This document shows positions 8,503-17,278 of a DNA stretch of 64,000 nt, one piece after another. The translations under genes were made by a program, and so were the position numbers. The notes under the pieces were generated by a model. The model made no database searches, was not told the DNA's origin, and was given only the letters and a program-made list of their open reading frames with translations. The stretch comes from an uncultured bacterium (lineage in GTDB: Bacteria > Bacteroidota > Ignavibacteria > Kapaibacteriales > UBA4661), in the NCBI GenBank assembly GCA_937899715.1, contig CALCNX010000030.1:71736-135735 (forward strand). Reading direction: 5' to 3'. Each line of letters begins with the position of its first letter. The stretch's first letter is position 1.

Positions 8503-9843
8503 ATGGGCGCAATGATGCAAGCCTTTTACTGGGATTGCCCAAAACTTGAGAACAAAGAACATCAATGGTGGAATTTTGTCAACGATGCTATCCCGTCACT
8601 TCGCAAACTTGGCTTTACGGCACTGTGGCTGCCACCAGTCAGCAAGGCGGGCAATATAGGTGGGCACTCTATGGGCTACGACCCCTATGATTACTACGAT
8701 TTAGGCGATTACGACCAAAAAGGCACGATTCCAACATGGTTCGGCACAAGAAAAGAGTTGGAAGCCCTCATTAAAACGGCACACGATAATGATATGCAGG
8801 TTTATGCCGACCTTGTGCTTAATCACAACAACGGTGCAGATGCTGAAGAAGTAAACCCAATTACAGGACAAAAAAACTGGACAAAATTCACCCCCAAAAG
8901 TGGCAAATTCCCACGCGATTGGGAGGCTTTCCATCCTTCCACGTTTCGTACCCACGATGAAGACCCTTTTGGTGGCATGCCGGATTTGTGCCATTACAAT
9001 CCCTACGTCTATGGGGAAATCTTGAAGTTTTCACGATTTCTTATTGAAGATATTGGTTTTGACGGCTTTCGATACGATTTTGTGAAAGGCTTTGGCGTGT
9101 GGCTTATTGATGCCATTCAAGGAATGCGCTACATGAAAAACGGAGAACCCTACAAGCCCTTTGGCGTGGGCGAGTGCTGGGATAGCAAAACGGTCATTGA
9201 TGATTGGCTGAACCGCGTCAATGCTACATCAGACAATCCCGTCCGTGCATTCGATTTCCCTTTGCGCGGGCGCTTGAAGGATATGTGCGACACACCCGGA
9301 TGGTCGCTCCGCAATTTACCACATCCGGGAACGCTGCTCACAAGCCGTGCAGACGATGCCGTAACATTCGTCGAGAATCACGATATTGTCCGTGAACACC
9401 CGATTGTCAACGACAAACTCATGGCGTATTCCTTCATCCTCACGCACGAAGGCTATCCGTGCGTCTTTTGGCAAGATTATTTCACGTGGAATCTCGCAAA
9501 AGAAGATACGCCAAACGGCATTGCGGCACTCGTCCAAGCGCATCAAGACCACGCAGGCGGCATGAGTTCGGTCATTTATCTCGACAATACGCTCTACATC
9601 ATGCAGCGAAACGGCTGGGATAAACGAAACGGTCTGCTCTACGTGCTGAACAGCAAGCCCACAGAAGAAGGCTGGAACGGCGCTCGCGTCCAGACACGCT
9701 GGCGCAATACGACCTTCAAGCCGATTGCATGGACGGAAAATGCGGATGGAGCACCGAAAGTGCAAGTAACTGACGGGAGCGGTCGCGGAGAGTTCTGGGC
9801 ACCACCGCGTGGCTATGCGGTGTATATCCCCGAAGAGGCGTGA
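8503..9843 (+). CDS. Alpha-amylase, GH13, cytoplasmic
   Basis: Hydrolyses internal alpha-1,4 bonds of starch- or glycogen-like glucans. The 446-residue protein has all four GH13 signatures: DLVLNH (103-108), GFRYDFVKG with nucleophile Asp192, GECW with acid/base Glu224, and FVENHD with Asp294. The active-site Tyr/Pro stretch GYDPYDYYDLGDY (58-70) is also intact. The order and spacing resemble the GH13_6/7-like enzymes of plants and archaea. There is no signal peptide, so it acts inside the cell, probably with the glycogen phosphorylase at 32894. A clear Shine-Dalgarno site (gaggag) precedes ATG 8503, and a good promoter lies at 8342-8372. Confidence 0.9.
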   Translation: MGAMMQAFYWDCPKLENKEHQWWNFVNDAIPSLRKLGFTALWLPPVSKAGNIGGHSMGYDPYDYYDLGDYDQKGTIPTWFGTRKELEALIKTAHDNDMQVYADLVLNHNNGADAEEVNPITGQKNWTKFTPKSGKFPRDWEAFHPSTFRTHDEDPFGGMPDLCHYNPYVYGEILKFSRFLIEDIGFDGFRYDFVKGFGVWLIDAIQGMRYMKNGEPYKPFGVGECWDSKTVIDDWLNRVNATSDNPVRAFDFPLRGRLKDMCDTPGWSLRNLPHPGTLLTSRADDAVTFVENHDIVREHPIVNDKLMAYSFILTHEGYPCVFWQDYFTWNLAKEDTPNGIAALVQAHQDHAGGMSSVIYLDNTLYIMQRNGWDKRNGLLYVLNSKPTEEGWNGARVQTRWRNTTFKPIAWTENADGAPKVQVTDGSGRGEFWAPPRGYAVYIPEEA

Positions 9844-9868
9844 GAGCGATAGCAATCGAACAACAATC

Positions 9869-9913
9869 TTTGAACTCATAGACTTTGAACTCATAGACTT
9901 TGAACTCATAGAA
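9869..9913. repeat. Three-copy 15-bp tandem repeat
   Basis: The unit tttgaactcatagac occurs at 9869-9883, 9884-9898 and 9899-9913; the third copy differs only in its last base. It lies in the 104-base gap between the amylase and the next gene. Copy number may vary by replication slippage. Confidence 0.85.
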
Positions 9914-9947
9914 CCTGTTCCACCTCGTTTTTGAAGAGGGAAATTAT

Positions 9948-10349
9948 ATGGCTCGTCGTATTCTTGCCGTTTTTGCCGGACTTATTACTGCAATGGCGAC
10001 ATTTCTGATTATAGAGCAGATTGGAAGCGTTGTCTATCCTCCACCCACAGGACTGAATTTCGAGGACAAGGCAGCAATGAAGTTGTTCATGGAAAGCCGT
10101 CCGCTGGGAGCATACATCATCGTTATTGCGGGATGGTTGCTTGGTTCGCTGGAAGCAGGATTCATTTGCCATCGCATTTCTAAACACGAAGGGACTCTTC
10201 TTCCTGCTATTCTTGGTGGACTCCTTACTGCTTCTGCCGTCGTAAATTTCTACCTCTTGCCGCATCCGGCGTGGTTTGTTGTCGTGGGGATTGTGATGTT
10301 TGTTCCGGCTGTCTTTATGGGCTGGACTCTCTCTCGGCAAATGCAGTAG
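9948..10349 (+). CDS. Small four-helix membrane protein
   Basis: Function not recognised. 133 residues with four hydrophobic helices: ILAVFAGLITAMATFLIIEQ, the GAYIIVIAGWLLGSLEAGF region, LLPAILGGLLTASAVVNF, and WFVVVGIVMFVPAVFMGW. A short polar loop with PPPTGLNF follows helix 1. An SD-like purine run (gaagaggg) precedes ATG 9948. The DUF1761-like gene 56 bases downstream is of similar size and topology, and the two are probably co-transcribed. No catalytic residues are evident; an inner-membrane role is inferred only from the helices. Confidence 0.75.
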   Translation: MARRILAVFAGLITAMATFLIIEQIGSVVYPPPTGLNFEDKAAMKLFMESRPLGAYIIVIAGWLLGSLEAGFICHRISKHEGTLLPAILGGLLTASAVVNFYLLPHPAWFVVVGIVMFVPAVFMGWTLSRQMQ

Positions 10350-10404
10350 TTCACAGTGAAGTGCAATATATTTTTTACACCTCCAATCGAAAAGGGAAAA
10401 ACAG

Positions 10405-10815
10405 ATGAAAGCGCTCAAAATCAACCACATTGCCGTATGGCTCGTTGCCGTTTTGCAACAAGGAATTGGTGCGGGCTGGTACGGTGTTTTCGGCAATCGC
10501 TGGATGCAACTCATTGCAAAGCAGGCTTCGGATTTTAATAATCAGCCCATGTTTCCCTACGCCGTCTCATTTGTGGGAGCGGTTATTTCTTGTTATGCAA
10601 CGGCTTGGCTCTTCACAAAGTTGAACATTGATAATGCTTTGCATGGTGTTGCTTTTGCGGCTCTCCTTTGGCTAGGCTTTACATTTTTTCCGATTGCACA
10701 AATTGACCTCTTCTCATTGCGTTCCATTGAACTTAGTTTTATCAATGCAGGAAATGTCTTTGCGGATGCCGTTCTCTGTGGCGCAATGCTCGGCGCATGG
10801 CGGAAATACGAATAA
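10405..10815 (+). CDS. DUF1761-family membrane protein
   Basis: A 136-residue integral membrane protein that resembles DUF1761: an N-terminal INHIAVWLVAVLQQGIGAGWYG helix with the family's WYG-type motif, a short loop with W, then three further helices (YAVSFVGAVISCYATAWLF, GVAFAALLWLGFTFFPIAQI, and NVFADAVLCGAMLGAW). The biochemical role of the family is unknown. It follows another small membrane protein and precedes anmK by 49 bases, so the three may form one unit. The family call is by motif resemblance, not by search. Confidence 0.7.
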   Translation: MKALKINHIAVWLVAVLQQGIGAGWYGVFGNRWMQLIAKQASDFNNQPMFPYAVSFVGAVISCYATAWLFTKLNIDNALHGVAFAALLWLGFTFFPIAQIDLFSLRSIELSFINAGNVFADAVLCGAMLGAWRKYE

Positions 10816-10864
10816 CTCACGTTACTTTTTGACACAAATTTTTTGACATGAAGCACAGAGCGAT

Positions 10865-12097
10865 ATGAAATCACTTCTTAGTACGAATCTCGAGTCGTTG
10901 CTGGCAAGCGCTCAAAAGCTGGAGCGCCGTATTATTGGTCTTATGAGTGGCACGTCGCTGGACGGATTGGACATTGCTCTTTGCCGTATTTCTGGTTCCG
11001 GCAGTGATACCAAGGTTGTTGTGGAGCGTTTCACAACCGTTGCATATTCCGATGAGGTGAAAAATGCAATTCGCAGCGTCTTTGCCAAAGAGCAGGTGGA
11101 CTTTCAACACCTTACGCTTCTGAACGCTTGGATAGGGCGTTTGCACGGACAAATGGTTGCAGATGCTCTCCGCTCCTGGGGGATTGACCCCGACGAGGTG
11201 GACGCTGTTGCTTCGCATGGGCAAACGGTCATGCACGCCCCGAAATCACTCCATAAAAAGTACGATTTTCCCGAAGGCGGCTTCCCGAATGCTACATTGC
11301 AAATCGGTGATGGAGACCATGTTGCCGTTGCATCAGGCATTATCACGCTCAGTGATTTTCGCCAAAAGCATATTGCTCTTGGCGGCGAAGGCGCACCATT
11401 GGCTGTGTATGGAGACTATTTCATGTTTTCCACGAGCACCGAAAACCGCATTATGCTGAATTTAGGCGGTATAGCAAACTTTACCTATCTGCCCAAAACG
11501 CAGGATGCAGGCGCAATTTTTACGACCGATACAGGACCCGGAAACACCATGCTGGATGCCTATGCACGGCGTATGTACGGCAAGGCATTTGACACAAACG
11601 GCTCCATAGCGCTTGCCGGACGTTACAGCGAGCGGCTTTTGAAAGCGCTCAAGAATCATCCCTTTTTCGACGCGCCCTTTCCAAAAACAACCGGTCCTGA
11701 GCTTTTCAACATGGCGTATTTAGACGGTGTTGCCGCCGACCATCGTGTTTTTCTGAGCGCCATGCCCGCCGAGGACGTAATGGCAACGCTTGTACGCTTC
11801 AGCGCCGAAACTGTTGCCGATGCCGTTACCCAAACATTCGATTCCCAAGAGCCGTTCAGCGTCTATCTGAGTGGCGGCGGAGCGCATAATCCGGCACTCG
11901 TGGCGGCACTCAAAGAACTGCTGCCGGGTGCAGTCAGATTCGGTACGACCGACGACCTCGGCATTGCGGGGGACGCAAAAGAAGCTGTTCTTTTTGCTGT
12001 ATTGGCAAATGAGACGCTCTCAGGCGGACGTACCAGTTTTGGTGATAGACAAGGCGTTCCAACTGTTTCCATGGGTAAAATTTCCTTTCCAGAGTAA
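10865..12097 (+). CDS. anmK: Anhydro-N-acetylmuramic acid kinase
   Basis: Cleaves the 1,6-anhydro ring of anhydro-MurNAc and phosphorylates it to MurNAc-6-phosphate, a step in peptidoglycan recycling; cytoplasmic. 410 residues, somewhat longer than the usual 370 because of a 20-residue N-terminal extension. The ATP-binding signature IGLMSGTSLDGLDIAL (24-39) is complete. ASHGQTVMH, TLQIGDG, MLNLGGIANFTY, TDTGPGN and SGGGAHNPAL follow in the family order. The OmpA-like gene begins 13 bases after the stop, so the two are probably co-transcribed. That links wall recycling to wall anchoring. Confidence 0.93.
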   Translation: MKSLLSTNLESLLASAQKLERRIIGLMSGTSLDGLDIALCRISGSGSDTKVVVERFTTVAYSDEVKNAIRSVFAKEQVDFQHLTLLNAWIGRLHGQMVADALRSWGIDPDEVDAVASHGQTVMHAPKSLHKKYDFPEGGFPNATLQIGDGDHVAVASGIITLSDFRQKHIALGGEGAPLAVYGDYFMFSTSTENRIMLNLGGIANFTYLPKTQDAGAIFTTDTGPGNTMLDAYARRMYGKAFDTNGSIALAGRYSERLLKALKNHPFFDAPFPKTTGPELFNMAYLDGVAADHRVFLSAMPAEDVMATLVRFSAETVADAVTQTFDSQEPFSVYLSGGGAHNPALVAALKELLPGAVRFGTTDDLGIAGDAKEAVLFAVLANETLSGGRTSFGDRQGVPTVSMGKISFPE

Positions 12098-12110
12098 ACA
12101 CAATACGTTT

Positions 12111-14246
12111 ATGCACCATTTCCAACGCTTTCTTCTTCTCTGCTTGTGCGCCGTTCTGCTGACGAATGGTGTGCTTTGGTCGTCGCCGGACTCAACCGCC
12201 ACCCAAACACCTCCCGATGACCGCATGGATGCTCGTATTGGCATTTTTGCCGGAGGCAATCTCAACCGCCCGCGTGTTGATTTCTACGAGATACCGGGCT
12301 TGGGAGGGAATAAAACGCCTTTTTTTGAAGGAAATGGAATCGGCGGCTTTGGAGGTATTATGGGTGAATTGCCGATATTTCCTTGGCTGCATCTGGATAT
12401 GCGGGCAAGTGTGGTGCAGCATAATGTTACGCTCAATGCCGTGCCGGAGACAATGCCTGTTGGCGCATTAGACGGCAATTCCGATATTGGTCGCGTTCAG
12501 CGCACACTGGATGCGCAGCTTGCTACGGCTGGCTTGCAAATGTTCCTCGGTATTAGTCCCGTACAGAACTTGAATATCTTTCTTGGTGCACGGGGTGACC
12601 TTTTCTTTTTGAAGCGCTACGAGCAAGTTGAGAAGCTCTTAGACCCAAGCTACGGGCGTTTTGCCGACGGTCTGCCGTCGGGCAATTATCGAACAAGAAA
12701 TCTTCAATCGGGCGTTCTGCCAAGTGTCCGTGCGCTGGGTGTGGCAAATCTTAGTATAGCGCTTATGGGCGGCATCGGATATGAACTGCCTATGAATGCC
12801 GCACAATCACTCACGATTGCACCGGAATTTTTCTATTCTCGCGGACAGACAAACGTCATCACCGCTCAAGACGTGACGGGGCGGGATATTTTCTGGCAGC
12901 TTGACAATGTGCACGCCAGCATTGCCATGCGCTGGTATCCTGCCCGTGCAGCCCGCTTCAATGCTGAGGCATACCAACTGAAGCGCCTCCAAAATCTTGA
13001 AAAAGAAATCGCGCAGGAACGCCGAAAAATTCAGAATGACTTGCGAGAACTGCGCTCATCGGGTTTATCCGTGCGACTTACTGAGGTGAAAGGTATTTTG
13101 GCGGACGGCAAAACGGAAATTCCGAATCCTACCGTGCGCGTGGAAGAGTTCCGCGCAACAAGGCAGCATCAGATGTTGCCCTATATTTTCTTTAACGAAA
13201 ATTCATCCGTTATTCCCGGACGCTATCGCCGCTTGAATGCGAACGAGCGTATTAGTTTTCGCTTGGAACCACTGGAAAAAGCCAAGCCTTTGGAAGTCTA
13301 TTATACCTTGCTTAATATCGTTGGGAAGCGCATGGAAGCCAATCCTGCCGCGGTACTCTTTGTTACGGGCTGCAATAGCAATTTTGCAGGAGAGCAGGGG
13401 AATCAGCGCCTTTCCGAGCAACGTGCACAAGCAGTGAGTGACTATCTGCAAGATGTCTGGAAAATTCAAGCAAAGCGTATTATTGTTCAAAAACGCGACT
13501 TACCGGAGAAGCCCACCTCTGCTGGGCAACAACCCAATCCCGAAGAAGCACACGCCGAAAACCGCCGTGTAGAACTCAGTTCTACAACCCCTGAAATTCT
13601 CGCTCCTGTTAGCTTTGAGTCTGCCCAACTTACGGTCAATCCACCAACCCTACGATTAGGGTTGAATATCGTCGCCGGCACCGGCTTAAAGCAATGGTCG
13701 CTTGAAATTTCTAGCTTTGAAGGACGTGAAGAACGAGTTCTACACGCCTTTGCAGGTACAAATACCTACCCCGAACAGTACTCATGGAGTATTGATGCCG
13801 ACCAGCGCAACATACCCACCGCCCCGGGCAGTATGGACATTCATCTCGGCATCACCGATGTGGACAACCGCGATGCGGAAGCACCCATTATCTCGGTGCC
13901 CGTCGAAGTCATTCGCTTCGCTGATAAAAAACGAACAAAAGCCCCCGACAAGCGCATCAGTATTTACACCATTGGGCTGTTTGACTCCGATGCGCAAGCG
14001 GATGCTGTTCTGCAAAGCATTAAATCGCGGCTTACTCCGCAAACATCCGTAGCGCTTGATTCCTACTCCGGTGCGTCGCGATTACAGGCTTTTCAGCAAA
14101 AACTTGGCGCTCCCAATGACCGTTCAAAAGTCTCGAAAGAAGTGCAGGAGCGGATTTTGAGCCTTATTAAAAATGATGCAACGCTGCCTGAAGGGCGCTT
14201 TTACAATCGTAGTGTACGAGTCGAGGTACAAGAAGCCGTACAGTAG
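12111..14246 (+). CDS. OmpA-like envelope protein with variant peptidoglycan-binding motif
   Basis: 711 residues. ATG 12111 begins a clear signal peptide (FLLLCLCAVLLTNGVLW); the frame is open further upstream but overlaps anmK. The first 270 residues are beta-rich and look like an outer-membrane barrel (repeated GGFGGIMG, LFLGISP and LNIFLGARGD segments). A helical stretch (KRLQNLEKEIAQERRKIQ) leads into an OmpA-like domain that begins IFFNENSSVIPGRYRRL, has TGCNSN in place of GHTD, and keeps LSEQRAQAV and ENRRVEL. The C-terminal segment ends LPEGRFYNRSVRVEV and resembles a decayed second OmpA domain. Same design as the C-terminus of the gene at 2-3769. Likely tethers the outer membrane to the wall in an altered way. 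Confidence 0.85.
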   Translation: MHHFQRFLLLCLCAVLLTNGVLWSSPDSTATQTPPDDRMDARIGIFAGGNLNRPRVDFYEIPGLGGNKTPFFEGNGIGGFGGIMGELPIFPWLHLDMRASVVQHNVTLNAVPETMPVGALDGNSDIGRVQRTLDAQLATAGLQMFLGISPVQNLNIFLGARGDLFFLKRYEQVEKLLDPSYGRFADGLPSGNYRTRNLQSGVLPSVRALGVANLSIALMGGIGYELPMNAAQSLTIAPEFFYSRGQTNVITAQDVTGRDIFWQLDNVHASIAMRWYPARAARFNAEAYQLKRLQNLEKEIAQERRKIQNDLRELRSSGLSVRLTEVKGILADGKTEIPNPTVRVEEFRATRQHQMLPYIFFNENSSVIPGRYRRLNANERISFRLEPLEKAKPLEVYYTLLNIVGKRMEANPAAVLFVTGCNSNFAGEQGNQRLSEQRAQAVSDYLQDVWKIQAKRIIVQKRDLPEKPTSAGQQPNPEEAHAENRRVELSSTTPEILAPVSFESAQLTVNPPTLRLGLNIVAGTGLKQWSLEISSFEGREERVLHAFAGTNTYPEQYSWSIDADQRNIPTAPGSMDIHLGITDVDNRDAEAPIISVPVEVIRFADKKRTKAPDKRISIYTIGLFDSDAQADAVLQSIKSRLTPQTSVALDSYSGASRLQAFQQKLGAPNDRSKVSKEVQERILSLIKNDATLPEGRFYNRSVRVEVQEAVQ

Positions 14247-14347
14247 CTAGTGGTCAGAATCTCTGTATGATGACATCCCCGATGAATCTTTTGACACTTG
14301 TGGCGGTCTAAATAGAAAAATCTCTCCACACTTTTCGAGGTATGGCA

Positions 14348-15631
14348 ATGAACCGACGAACATTTCTGAAATCAAGTGGCTTGGCAGTTGTCGCCTTAGG
14401 CACAAGCGGAACGCCGTTTTTTCTTACCCGTGCCGCCGCCTCTATTCATGCGCCTTCCAAGCAAAAGAAAATTCTGGTGACAATATTCCAGCGCGGCGCT
14501 ATGGACGGACTTATGGCGGTAACTCCTTTTACCGACGCGAATCTTGCACAAGCGCGTCCACGTCTGGGTATGCAAGTTGGCAAGAGTAAAGGGCAGTTGA
14601 TAGATTTGGACGGAAAATTTGCCTTGCACCCTTCGCTGGCGACATTGGAGAGCCTTTACCGCGAGAAACGCCTTGCTATCGTGCATGGCATGGGATCGCC
14701 AAACACGACACGCTCACACTTCGATGCACAGGACTACATGGAAACCGGCACACCCGACCGCAAAGGTACGCCCTCCGGCTGGCTCAACCGCGCAAGCACA
14801 ATGCTTCACACCGCTACGCCCAAGACCGAAACCACGCCCTTTAGCTCCGTTGCGATGACAAGTGCAATGCCACGCTCGCTCTATGGTGACGCTCCAGCGC
14901 TTGCTATTGCGCGGCTGGATGACTTCGGGGTGCGTGTGGGCGGTGGGAATAATGCGGCAGCAATGGCGCTTGCCAACTCGTCCAGCAAGGGTTTTGAATC
15001 GTTGTATGAGCAGACCTCGCAGAAAATCTTGCGTGGTACGGGGCAGGATAGTTTCGATGCCATGAAAATTCTTTCCGAAGCAAATTTGAAAAGTTATACC
15101 CCCACCAAGGGCGTTACCTACCCCACGTCGCCACTTGGCGATAGTATGAAGCAAATCGCCCAACTTATTAAAGCAAATGTCGGTTTGGAAATTGCCTTCG
15201 CTGAATCCGGTGGCTGGGATACGCACGTGCAGCAAGGCACAGTCAATGGTACGTTTTCGCGCCGTGCGCAGGATTTGGCGGATTCTATCGAAGCCTTTTG
15301 GCGTGATATTGAGCCTCAGCAGGACGATGTTGTGCTGATGACAATGACCGAATTTGGGCGCACCGTCCGCGAGAATGGCTCCGGTGGCACTGACCATGGG
15401 CGGGCATCATGCCTGTTTGTGCTGGGAAATCAAATGGATGGCGGGAAAGTGCATGGGAGCATCCCCGCACTTGTGTCGGAGAATCTTGCCGACGGGCGTG
15501 ATGTGCCCGTTACGACGGACTTTCGTGCAATTTTTTCCGAAGTTGCTGCCAAACACCTCGGCATTACCGATAGCACAAAGCTCTTCCCGGGCTGGAGTGG
15601 AGGGAGAATTGCGCTCATCAAAAGCTCGTAG
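14348..15631 (+). CDS. DUF1501 protein exported by Tat
   Basis: 427 residues. The N-terminus MNRRTFLKSSGLAVVALG is a twin-arginine signal, so the protein is exported folded and probably binds a cofactor or metal. The body matches DUF1501: ILVTIFQRGAMDGL, the LYREKRLAIVHGMGSPNTTR region with RSHFDAQDYMETGTP, SGWLNRA, SGGWDTHVQQG and MTEFGRTVRENGSGGTDHG. These motifs recall the alkaline phosphatase/sulfatase superfamily, but the reaction is unknown. A gaggt SD seven bases before ATG 14348 favours that start over 14342. DUF1501 genes are often paired with DUF1800; no partner is present here. Confidence 0.88.
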   Translation: MNRRTFLKSSGLAVVALGTSGTPFFLTRAAASIHAPSKQKKILVTIFQRGAMDGLMAVTPFTDANLAQARPRLGMQVGKSKGQLIDLDGKFALHPSLATLESLYREKRLAIVHGMGSPNTTRSHFDAQDYMETGTPDRKGTPSGWLNRASTMLHTATPKTETTPFSSVAMTSAMPRSLYGDAPALAIARLDDFGVRVGGGNNAAAMALANSSSKGFESLYEQTSQKILRGTGQDSFDAMKILSEANLKSYTPTKGVTYPTSPLGDSMKQIAQLIKANVGLEIAFAESGGWDTHVQQGTVNGTFSRRAQDLADSIEAFWRDIEPQQDDVVLMTMTEFGRTVRENGSGGTDHGRASCLFVLGNQMDGGKVHGSIPALVSENLADGRDVPVTTDFRAIFSEVAAKHLGITDSTKLFPGWSGGRIALIKSS

Positions 15632-15987
15632 TGAGCAAACAGAAGTTACGCTTTCTGAAATTCCCCTTCACTTGTGAAGGGGTGTCAGCCTGAGCGAAGC
15701 GAGGGCTGACGGGGTAGTCCGGCACAGAAGCGGCGGCAATGCACGAAACAACACCCCGTCCTCGCTGCCGCTCGTACACCCCTCTTTGCTCCAAAGAGGG
15801 GAATCTCTTGACAAAGTGTAACTTCAGTTACCAAAACAGCTATAAAAAACAATAGACGGCTGCGTGGCATGACCTCCCGTTCCTGAACAGATTCATACTG
15901 CGAGTTTTTTTATATCCAATTTTCATTTGTCGTGAAGCCTTGATTGTGCGATATTTGCAACATATATCTTTCACCAATCAAGCGACC
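15632..15987. other. Intergenic region holding a MITE-like element
   Basis: 356 bases without a gene. Most of it is a repeat-like element bounded by inverted repeats (15638-15829). The remainder, next to the HAD gene, holds a possible promoter: TTG, 20 bases, then GATATTTG just upstream of the gene. No protein is likely here. Confidence 0.6.
15638..15829. repeat. MITE-like palindromic element
   Basis: About 192 bp. The ends are imperfect inverted repeats: aacagaagttac (15638-15649) against gtaacttcagtt (15818-15829), continuing with ctttct/aattcccct against its complement. Inside are two strong hairpins, ccccttcacttgtgaagggg (15663-15682) and the ccctctttg/caaagaggg pair (15780-15800), and a third, gtcagcc/ggctgac (15684-15710). 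It has no coding capacity. Its GC-rich nested palindromes differ from the flanks, as expected of a small non-autonomous mobile repeat or a dispersed palindromic family. Only one copy was noticed in the window. Confidence 0.55.
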
Positions 15988-16722
15988 ATGCACTTTCCAA
16001 ACCTTAAAGCTATTGTCTTTGACCTTGACAATACCCTGCTTGACCATTCAGCTGCCGAGCGAGAGGCTATCAGCAAATTTCTTCCTGCCTATTACGATGA
16101 GCCTAGTATTGGTGCGACATTCAAAGAAGCACCCGAGCGTTTTCTTGCTGCCTATCGCCATTGGAACGAGCGTCTCTGGCACGACCTTGCTATGGAGCGC
16201 ATCACTGCGGATGAACTCAAGTGGCAGAGATTTGCGCTAACTCTGCGCGACCTTGTGCCGGAATTTACAGAGCCCGATGCAGAGCGGCTTGGAAGAGACA
16301 TGGGCAAAACCTATCTTGAACTTTACGCCAATGGCTGGCAACTCCTGACCGATGCTGACAAAATCGTACAAGCGCTTGGTGAACGTTTCTCGCTAGGCTT
16401 GATAACCAACGGCTTTAGCGAGCAGCAGCGCAGTAAACTTGCCCATTTCGGCTGGGAATCACGATTCGATGCGGCAATACTTTCGGGAGAATTGGGCGTA
16501 ATGAAGCCACACAAAGCTATATTCGACCATGCGCTTGTGAAACTTGGCGTGAGTGCGGATGAAGCAGTGTATGTGGGCGACCACTACGAAACCGACGTGG
16601 TGGGTGCTTTAGGCGCAGGATGGCGTGCCATCTGGTTTAATCCTGACCATAAACCTCGTGCGGAGAATCGTGCCGACAGGACAATTTTCGCACTGAGCGA
16701 ACTTTTGCAAATAAGTGCGTAA
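15988..16722 (+). CDS. HAD-family nucleotide phosphatase, YjjG-like
   Basis: 244 residues. Motif I FDLDNTLLDH, motif II ITNGFSEQQRSKL, the GVMKPHKAIFDHAL segment with the conserved Lys, and motif IV VYVGDHYETDVVGALGAGW place it among HAD 5'-nucleotidases of the YjjG/YfnB type, which dephosphorylate nucleotides including non-canonical pyrimidines. The helical cap between motifs I and II (LPAYYDEPSIGATF onward) has the expected length. ATG 15988 was chosen because motif I then starts near residue 11; an upstream GTG at 15940 adds 16 unlikely residues. It lies alone after the repeat element and ahead of the CX4CH lipoprotein. Confidence 0.85.
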   Translation: MHFPNLKAIVFDLDNTLLDHSAAEREAISKFLPAYYDEPSIGATFKEAPERFLAAYRHWNERLWHDLAMERITADELKWQRFALTLRDLVPEFTEPDAERLGRDMGKTYLELYANGWQLLTDADKIVQALGERFSLGLITNGFSEQQRSKLAHFGWESRFDAAILSGELGVMKPHKAIFDHALVKLGVSADEAVYVGDHYETDVVGALGAGWRAIWFNPDHKPRAENRADRTIFALSELLQISA

Positions 16723-16741
16723 AAATTCATAGATTTGCAGA

Positions 16742-17158
16742 ATGAAAACCTGTTGTAATTTTCTCATTCCAATTCTTCTCGCCGCTTCGTTTGTAGCTTC
16801 ATTGCTGGGCGTGTGGTCGTGCGGGCGAACTATTACCGATCCGGCGGAGATTGTCATTCCTTCGTCGAATGTCAGTTTTGAACGTCATTTGCTGCCGGTT
16901 TTTAATCTCACCTGCAATAGTGCGGGCTGTCATAGTTCGGAATCGCGGGCGGGAGGCGTGGCGCTCACCTCATACTTCGAGGTCGTTTTCAATGTACCGG
17001 GGCTTGTGGTAGCGAAAAACCCTGACCGCAGTGTTCTTATGCGCGTTATTGATTTCAATTCTGCAACGCGACTTTCGCACCCGCAGACGTTTCAAACCCG
17101 CATTACCCAAAACCACATTGACGGTGTACGCACGTGGATACGCGAGGGAGCGCAATAA
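16742..17158 (+). CDS. Lipoprotein with CX4CH haem-type motif
   Basis: 138 residues. An N-terminal hydrophobic segment (FLIPILLAASFVASLLGVW) ends at Cys27, a likely lipid-attachment site. The body opens with SFERHLLPVFNLTCNSAGCH: one Cys-X4-Cys-His motif, where the normal haem site is CX2CH. The spacing before it (F-x4-LPVF) and the closing TWIREGAQ match small planctomycete-type cytochrome c domains, which often end in a WI-x-GA segment. It is probably a periplasmic or outer-membrane-facing electron carrier, though haem binding through CX4CH is uncertain. It follows the HAD gene by 19 bases. No other cytochrome genes are near. Confidence 0.7.
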   Translation: MKTCCNFLIPILLAASFVASLLGVWSCGRTITDPAEIVIPSSNVSFERHLLPVFNLTCNSAGCHSSESRAGGVALTSYFEVVFNVPGLVVAKNPDRSVLMRVIDFNSATRLSHPQTFQTRITQNHIDGVRTWIREGAQ

Positions 17159-17278
17159 GGAAGCTATGGAAACCTCATCCATTCTTGCCTTGCAGGGGTT
17201 TCGCCTTAGAGCTTTTGTCGTACAGACTTTGCCTTACTGGCAGTGCAATTTGTTCCTATTCAATTTTAACCATTTTTC

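Noticed and set aside
9869..9913. Possible CRISPR array
   Set aside because: Units of 15 bases directly abut with no spacers; it is a simple tandem repeat.
14714..15397. Minus-strand open frame of 227 codons opposite the DUF1501 gene
   Set aside because: Antisense to the conserved DUF1501 motifs; no independent signals.
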